Positions 14,626-18,927 of a DNA stretch of 18,927 nt are shown here, one piece after another (the first letter of the stretch is position 1; each line of letters starts with the position of its first letter). The DNA is from Spirochaetales bacterium (lineage in GTDB: Bacteria > Spirochaetota > Spirochaetia > Sphaerochaetales > Sphaerochaetaceae). A model generated the notes under the pieces. It searched no databases. It had not been told where the DNA came from and worked only from the letters and a program-made list of their open reading frames with translations. The DNA lies in the NCBI GenBank assembly GCA_017475725.1, contig JAFVFA010000257.1, positions 1 through 18,927 on the forward strand, written 5' to 3'. Both the position numbers and the translations under genes were made by a program.

Positions 14626-16143
14626 TCAGCTCTCCTTCTTCTTGCCCTTCTTCACCAGCTTTGAGACTACCGGGAAGAGGAGCATGACAAGCGTCAGCAC
14701 CACGAAGACGCATGCGATCGGGTGTGTGAGGAAGACCACAGGATTGCATCTTGAGATCTCCAGGGCCTGCCTTGTCTTGAGCTCGAAGATCGGGGCAAGG
14801 ACGAATGCCAGCACCAACGGAGCTGCAGGGATCTTGTGCTTGTTGAAGATGTAGCCGATGACACCTGAAACCAACATGACCCAGACGTCGAACATGCTGT
14901 TGTTGGTTGCATAGGCACCGACGATACAGACGACCGCGACTATTGGAGCCATGATCTTGTTGGGTATCTTCAGAAGGCTGATGATGAACGGAATGCAGAG
15001 GATTCCGAAGATCAGGCAGAGCACGTTTCCGATGTACATGGATCCGATCAGCGACCAGACGAACTGCGGCTGATCCTGGAAGAGAAGAGGTCCGGGAGTG
15101 AGACCCCAGGCCATCAGACCTCCAAGGAGGACTGCTGTGGTTGAGGATCCCGGGATACCGAATGAGAGCAGAGGGACGAAGGCTCCGACTGCAGCTGCGT
15201 TGTTTGCAGCCTCGGATGCGGCGACACCCTCATATGTTCCCTGGTCCGTTCCCATGTTGGCCTTGTTCCTGTTGATCTTTCTCTCGACCATGTAGGAGAT
15301 CAGAGAGGCGCTTGTTCCACCTGCACCAGGCAGGAAGCCGATGAACTCACCGAGGACTGCGTCTCTGACGCACTGCGGGACCAGACGGAGAACCTGCTTT
15401 CCGGGAAGGAAGCAATCCTTGTACCTGAGTCTTCCCTTGTACTGGTTGGCGGCCTCCATGGTGCCCTCATCGCCCATCATGATCAGAACCTGCGAGAATC
15501 CGAACATACCGATTACGAGAGGCACGAACTGGATTCCGGCAAGGAAGTTGACGTTGCCGAAGGTGTAGCGGAATGCTCCGCTGGACTGGTCTACACCGAT
15601 TGTGCTGAGGATTACACCGAGACCTGTTGCGATCAGACCCTTTGCAGGGCTGTCACCAAGCATCCAACCGATGGATGTCAGTGCGAACAGAACCAGAGCG
15701 GCGGTCTCAGCAGGACCGAACTTCAGGGCGACCTTTGCAAGCAGAGGTCCACCGAGGGTCAGGAAGATGATTCCTATGGTTCCACCTATGAAGGAGGCCA
15801 TGTTTGCGGTGAAGAGCGCCTTTCCTGCCTTTCCGTTCCTTGAGAGGGGATAGCCTTCAAGGGCTGTACAGACAGCCGGTGAGTCTCCCGGGATGTTCAG
15901 AAGGATGGCGCTGTAGGCTCCACCGTACATGTTTCCATAGTAGATACCCGCAAGCATGATGATTGCAGCGGATGGATTCATCTTATATGTGATGGGAAGG
16001 AGCAACGAGCATCCGGAGACGGATCCTATGCCCGGCATGGCGCCGACGAAGATGCCCAGCACTCCACCAAGTATGCAAGACAAAAGGTTCATTGGAGTGG
16101 CAGCTGAAGCCAGACCTTGGAACAACAATCCAAAATTACCCAT
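14626..16143 (-). CDS. tctA: Tripartite tricarboxylate transporter, large membrane subunit
   Basis: A 505-residue polytopic membrane protein of the TctA family, with about 11-12 hydrophobic helices. It forms the ion-coupled channel of a tripartite carboxylate importer fed by a TctC binding protein. Family signatures are clear: G-I-F-V-G-A-M-P-G-I-G, G-I-Y-Y-G-N-M-Y-G-G-A-Y-S-A-I-L-L-N-I-P-G-D, T-A-L-E-G-Y-P-L, and G-K-A-G-K-A-L. The second copy of the inverted topology carries L-L-S-F-G-I-P-G-S-S-T-T-A-V-L-L-G-G. The length matches the ~500-residue family. An ideal ribosome site AAGGAGGTGA precedes the ATG, 11 bases behind tctB. Confidence 0.95.
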   Translation of the reverse strand: MGNFGLLFQGLASAATPMNLLSCILGGVLGIFVGAMPGIGSVSGCSLLLPITYKMNPSAAIIMLAGIYYGNMYGGAYSAILLNIPGDSPAVCTALEGYPLSRNGKAGKALFTANMASFIGGTIGIIFLTLGGPLLAKVALKFGPAETAALVLFALTSIGWMLGDSPAKGLIATGLGVILSTIGVDQSSGAFRYTFGNVNFLAGIQFVPLVIGMFGFSQVLIMMGDEGTMEAANQYKGRLRYKDCFLPGKQVLRLVPQCVRDAVLGEFIGFLPGAGGTSASLISYMVERKINRNKANMGTDQGTYEGVAASEAANNAAAVGAFVPLLSFGIPGSSTTAVLLGGLMAWGLTPGPLLFQDQPQFVWSLIGSMYIGNVLCLIFGILCIPFIISLLKIPNKIMAPIVAVVCIVGAYATNNSMFDVWVMLVSGVIGYIFNKHKIPAAPLVLAFVLAPIFELKTRQALEISRCNPVVFLTHPIACVFVVLTLVMLLFPVVSKLVKKGKKKES

Positions 16144-16154
16144 CTGTCACCTCC

Positions 16155-16622
16155 TTAGAGTCTTATGATTTCCCCTGGGAACGGAATCTTCAACCAGAGT
16201 TCGAAAACGAGATAGATGAACAGAGTCACACATACCGCTACGATGAGTGCGAACGTCCACTTCTTCTTGCTGAGGACAATCAGCCATACGAATGTGAGAA
16301 GGAAGGTTGTGATGAGAACTCCGAAGTACTTGAAGACGAAGATCCCCACAAGGACGAAAACTGCGGGAAGGAAGGTCTTCATCTTCTCGACGACAGCTTC
16401 CTTGGACAGCTTCTCCTTCTCGTCCTGAGCACGCAAGGCCCTGATGGCGTTGACGAGCATCACGATCGAGAACACAAGGGTGAGACAGGCGAAGATGGTC
16501 GGAATGAGACCCGCTGAGGCCTTGACTCCCGGAATGATCAAGCCGAGCTTGAAAATGCCGACATACATCCAGATCAGAGAGACCACGGACAGCACAGCGG
16601 CAATGATAATTTCAACAATCAT
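16155..16622 (-). CDS. tctB: Tripartite tricarboxylate transporter, small membrane subunit
   Basis: A 155-residue membrane protein with four predicted helices at residues ~5-28, ~38-62, ~85-120 (a long block, possibly broken) and ~122-148, the expected layout of TctB. A charged loop (R-A-Q-D-E-K-E-K-L-S-K) lies between helices two and three. TctB sequences diverge strongly, so the call rests on size, topology and position between tctC and tctA. AAGGA lies about eight bases before the ATG. Confidence 0.88.
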   Translation of the reverse strand: MIVEIIIAAVLSVVSLIWMYVGIFKLGLIIPGVKASAGLIPTIFACLTLVFSIVMLVNAIRALRAQDEKEKLSKEAVVEKMKTFLPAVFVLVGIFVFKYFGVLITTFLLTFVWLIVLSKKKWTFALIVAVCVTLFIYLVFELWLKIPFPGEIIRL

Positions 16623-16658
16623 GTTAAATCCTTGTTTTTCTGCCGATAACGAACATCA

Positions 16659-16684
16659 AGGGGACTGGTGTTGTCCAGTCCCCT
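16659..16684. repeat. Intercistronic stem-loop between tctC and tctB
   Basis: AGGGGACTGG (16659-16668) and CCAGTCCCCT (16675-16684) form a perfect 10-bp stem around a six-base loop. It starts 17 bases after the tctC stop. No T-run follows on the minus strand, so it is unlikely to be a complete terminator. It could protect the tctC mRNA 3' end and raise the amount of binding protein relative to the membrane subunits. Confidence 0.65.
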
Positions 16685-16701
16685 GAATGGTTTCCTGTTT
16701 A

Positions 16702-17667
16702 CTAGTTGGAAAGCTTTGCGAGCTTCTCGATCAGGCTCTTCTCGTTCTCAACGTAGAATGCCTCGTAGTCGTCGCAGTTCAGATACATCGGTGTGACACC
16801 GTACTTCTGGCAGTAGCCGACCTGCCACTCGTCTGTTGCGCAGACCTTCTCGAAGACGTCTGACCAGAAGAGCTGAGCCTCTCTGCTCATCTTTGCGTTT
16901 GCAAGGACTCCTCTTGTCATCTTGTAGACCAGCTCCGGATGACCCATCTCTGTGAAGGTAGGAACATCCTCGAACGGGTGGGCGCTTGTCCTCTGCTCTG
17001 AGAAGAGTGCGATTGCCTTGAGGTCGCCGGAAGCGACAAGAGCTGCAGCCTCGTTAGGATTGAACATACCGAACTGGATGTGTCCGCCGAGGATGGCTGT
17101 TGCAATGTCTCCAGCACCGTTGAACAGGATGTCTGTGAACTTTGTGCCGTAGGCCTCGTTGATGTCAGCAACGCAGATTCTGTCCAGCTGGTCGGCGCAA
17201 CCGACTGAGAGAGAGCCTGGATTTGCCTTGATTGCTGCAACTGCATCATCCATTGTCTGGTATGGGGAGTCAGCCTTTGTCACGAAGAGAACCTCGTCGA
17301 CACCGAGCATTGCCAGTGTTGTGAAGTTGCCCTCTGGGATTGTTCCAGCAGCGTTTCCGCCGAGGGTGTGTGCATCGTTGATTGTGAAGATCGTGTAGTC
17401 AGGGTTTGACTTTGCATTGACATATGCCTGACCTGTTGCTCCGGAACCACCACCCTTGTTTGTGGCTGTGATTGTCTGCGGGCAAAGGTTGTTCTTCTGG
17501 ATGATATCAATGAGAAGTCTTGCCATGATGTCGGAACCGCCACCTGCCGATGCCGGAATGACGAACTCAATTCCCTGTGTCGGATAGGCAGCCTCTGCTC
17601 CGCCCTGTGCGAAGACAGCTGTGACTGCAACGAGAACCATAAGCATGAAAACCAGTGTTTTCTTCAT
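16702..17667 (-). CDS. tctC: Tripartite tricarboxylate transporter periplasmic binding protein (Bug family)
   Basis: A 321-residue periplasmic solute receptor. A Sec signal peptide (M-K-K-T-L-V-F ... A-V-F-A|Q-G-G, cut after residue 20) leads to the mature Bug fold: I-E-F-V-I-P-A-S-A-G-G-G-S-D-I-M-A-R near the start, N-K-G-G-G-S-G-A-T-G-Q-A-Y-V, and the second-lobe N-G-A-G-D-I-A-T-A-I-L-G-G-H-I. Bug proteins bind carboxylates such as citrate, tartrate or other dicarboxylates; pocket residues do not reveal the ligand. There is no lipobox. AGGAG lies nine bases before the ATG at 17667. It is separated from the epimerase gene by 75 bases holding direct repeats and a weak promoter, and is followed by a stem-loop. 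Confidence 0.93.
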   Translation of the reverse strand: MKKTLVFMLMVLVAVTAVFAQGGAEAAYPTQGIEFVIPASAGGGSDIMARLLIDIIQKNNLCPQTITATNKGGGSGATGQAYVNAKSNPDYTIFTINDAHTLGGNAAGTIPEGNFTTLAMLGVDEVLFVTKADSPYQTMDDAVAAIKANPGSLSVGCADQLDRICVADINEAYGTKFTDILFNGAGDIATAILGGHIQFGMFNPNEAAALVASGDLKAIALFSEQRTSAHPFEDVPTFTEMGHPELVYKMTRGVLANAKMSREAQLFWSDVFEKVCATDEWQVGYCQKYGVTPMYLNCDDYEAFYVENEKSLIEKLAKLSN

Positions 17668-17691
17668 CTGTTTTTTCTCCTTTTCTTTTTT

Positions 17692-17720
17692 ATGTAATGC
17701 CCTTTGTCCGGGCTTTACAA
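17692..17720 (-). promoter_or_regulatory. Weak candidate promoter in front of tctC
   Basis: On the minus strand TTGTAA (17720-17715) and TTACAT (17697-17692) are 17 bases apart and match the consensus at four and three of six positions. The spacer contains the small hairpin GCCC-N7-GGGC (17699-17713). An internal promoter giving extra tctC mRNA is possible, but the match is weak. Confidence 0.25.
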
Positions 17721-17734
17721 ATTCAGTTTACAAA
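17714..17734. repeat. Direct repeat TTTACAAA upstream of tctC
   Basis: Two identical octamers TTTACAAA lie at 17714-17721 and 17727-17734, 13 bases apart start to start, in the only sizeable intergenic gap of the catabolic operon. The spacing is slightly more than one helical turn, which would suit a pair of regulator half-sites. No function is shown by sequence alone. Confidence 0.45.
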
Positions 17735-17742
17735 CAAGCATG

Positions 17743-18609
17743 TCAGAAGAACCAGTGTGATTCGGCCAGAACCTCATCAAGGCTGCCGAACCGCTTTCCG
17801 GTCCTGTCGATGACCTCAACCCCTATGGTGAGATCCATGCCCCTCTTTTCGTAGTCCAGAATGACATCATCCATGATTTTCTTCATATCATCAGATGAAT
17901 ATACGCCATCAGGATTTCCGAACAGCGGATGTTTGTCCCCAAACAGCGGGTGCCCCTCCTTCAGGATGCAGGATGCAAGGTGAACATGGTTCGATACCCC
18001 CTTGCCGACCTCGAACGCCTTGTCGAAACTCTCACCCAGCTGGGCGATGTGGCTTGTGTCCAGTGTCAGAGTGAAACCTTCATGGTCTCTTCTGACCTCC
18101 TGGGCGAAGGCGGCGGCCTCGGCTATCGGTCCTATGAGCTGGCAGGCATCTATGCAGGTGTCTCCAGGCTCCAGGTCGATGTCGTAGCCATCACCGGCAA
18201 TTCGGAAAAGCCCGTCCAGGCTCTTGCGCAAGGCATCCATGGCCCTCTTCCTGTCCCCTTCGGGAACATTCCTTCCGCTTGTTATGAGAAAGGCGGAGAA
18301 TCCGGCTTCAAGGGCGGCATCAAGCGCCCGCTTCGTCAGGTCCATGGCTTTCAGACGCTCACTCTCATCGACGGAGCAGAGGCTGAGACCCTCAGCCTTC
18401 TGCCTTCCTGCGATGAGGTAGACGTTCCTCTCGAAACCCATCTCCCTCAGGATCCTTCCCCTCTCCTTCACATTCTCGAACGGAGTGTAGTACTCGATTG
18501 TCTTGACCTTTGTCCCCTGAAGCCTCTTGAGGCATTCCACGAAGACATCCATGTCATGCACCGTATCCGGCACCAGAGCATTAAGGACAAGCGATCTTGT
18601 TACTGACAT
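17743..18609 (-). CDS. TIM-barrel sugar phosphate isomerase/epimerase-like protein
   Basis: A 288-residue protein of the xylose isomerase-like/AP endonuclease 2 TIM-barrel superfamily, which uses a divalent metal to isomerise or epimerise sugars, sugar acids or hydroxypyruvate-like substrates. The likely metal ligands are Glu147 (D-I-D-L-E-P-G), Asp184 and His187 (L-T-L-D-T-S-H), His208/His210 (N-H-V-H-L-A-S) and Glu265 (I-G-V-E-V-I). A small tandem duplication (H-P-L-F-G-D-K then H-P-L-F-G-N-P, residues 220-233) follows the metal histidines. The start at 18609 forms a TGATG overlap with the upstream stop codon, with AGGAG about ten bases and AGAGG about three bases before it. It is probably coupled to the transaldolase-like gene; the exact reaction is not identifiable. 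Confidence 0.8.
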   Translation of the reverse strand: MSVTRSLVLNALVPDTVHDMDVFVECLKRLQGTKVKTIEYYTPFENVKERGRILREMGFERNVYLIAGRQKAEGLSLCSVDESERLKAMDLTKRALDAALEAGFSAFLITSGRNVPEGDRKRAMDALRKSLDGLFRIAGDGYDIDLEPGDTCIDACQLIGPIAEAAAFAQEVRRDHEGFTLTLDTSHIAQLGESFDKAFEVGKGVSNHVHLASCILKEGHPLFGDKHPLFGNPDGVYSSDDMKKIMDDVILDYEKRGMDLTIGVEVIDRTGKRFGSLDEVLAESHWFF

Positions 18610-18927
18610 CAGCCTCTGAGCTCCTTTATGAGCTGGAGAGCGCTTGACCAAGACTTGCAGAAGCTTGATCTGAACAGCTCGACAGGTCCGAACTCCTCGT
18701 ACTCGTCCATTGTGAGACCGTTGAGGAAGTATGCCTTGCTGAACGGCTCGAGCTTTGTGAGAAGCTCATCCAGGACAAGTGATGGAACTGGGGTGTTGAA
18801 GCGCGGTACAACCGGTCCGTCAAGCTCGATGAGCTTGTCTGCGGTTCCGATCCAGTTGATTGTGTTGGAGCAGTCGCAGCCGACCCATTCCGTGAAGTGC
18901 TGAAGTCCTCTTGCACCGCCGTTGATG
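18609..18927 (-). CDS. C-terminal part of a transaldolase-like protein (cut by the window edge)
   Basis: An open frame enters from the right edge and ends with TGA at 18611-18609, giving 105 C-terminal residues. It begins I-N-G-G-A-R-G-L-Q-H-F-T-E-W-V-G and continues with N-T-I-N-W-I-G-T-A-D-K-L-I and F-G-P-V-E-L-F-R-S-S-F. The pattern T-E-x-V-G ... N-T-x ... T-x-x-x-L matches the region before the C-terminus of transaldolase-family class I aldolases, where T-E-L-V-G-P-x-x-V-N-T-M is typical. The call is tentative because the Schiff-base lysine lies outside the window. Its stop overlaps the ATG of the isomerase gene by one base, so it is the earliest visible gene of the catabolic operon. The operon promoter must lie further right. 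Confidence 0.5.
   Translation of the reverse strand, partial: INGGARGLQHFTEWVGCDCSNTINWIGTADKLIELDGPVVPRFNTPVPSLVLDELLTKLEPFSKAYFLNGLTMDEYEEFGPVELFRSSFCKSWSSALQLIKELRG

Overview
The window looks like a chromosomal segment of a Gram-negative-type bacterium, most likely a spirochaete. This is inferred from export signals of the type 'A-V-F-A|Q-G-G-A-E', common in Treponema and Sphaerochaeta relatives, a yajC-secD-secF cluster and a tripartite (Tct) transporter with a periplasmic binding protein. No rRNA or marker gene fixes the taxon. I see no tRNA, rRNA, CRISPR array, insertion sequence or prophage gene. No gene-free stretch exceeds 300 bases.

Left part (about 1-4173). On the minus strand a secreted protein of unknown function (2027-3235), built from two copies of a ~130-residue unit, has its own promoter (3286-3314) and an intrinsic terminator (1966-2002). 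Directly behind that terminator lies a lipoprotein of the gamma-glutamyltransferase family (102-1949). It keeps the nucleophilic Thr but appears to have lost the residues that bind the gamma-glutamyl moiety. Diverging on the plus strand is an orphan citrate-lyase-ligase-like nucleotidyltransferase (3457-4173) without the N-terminal acetyltransferase domain of full-length CitC.

Middle part (4174-10483). A housekeeping operon reads leftward from a strong promoter (TTGACA-17-TATTTT, 10455-10483): yajC, secD, secF (Sec membrane export), ispH (last MEP-pathway step), an M32 carboxypeptidase and a CDP-alcohol phosphatidyltransferase (pgsA-like). Three of the five junctions are 4-base ATGA overlaps. 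The pgsA stop codon abuts the stop codon of the citC-like gene on the opposite strand.

Right part (10489-18927). An aldo/keto reductase (minus) and a GntR/FCD regulator (plus) diverge from a shared 100-bp region. The regulator's perfect TATAAT box ends six bases before its ATG and no Shine-Dalgarno precedes it, so its mRNA is probably leaderless; an imperfect palindrome over the -10 box suggests autorepression. A terminator (12197-12230) ends gntR. Facing it is a catabolic operon on the minus strand: a transaldolase-like enzyme (cut by the window edge), a TIM-barrel sugar isomerase/epimerase-like protein, tctC, tctB, tctA, a SAF-domain homoserine-dehydrogenase-like oxidoreductase and a zinc-type alcohol/polyol dehydrogenase. 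The inferred scheme is uptake of a carboxylic or sugar acid by TctABC, one or two NAD(P)-dependent oxidations, isomerisation, and entry into sugar-phosphate metabolism through an aldolase/transaldolase step, with the GntR protein as likely sensor. The substrate is not readable from sequence. This combination is the most interesting system in the window.
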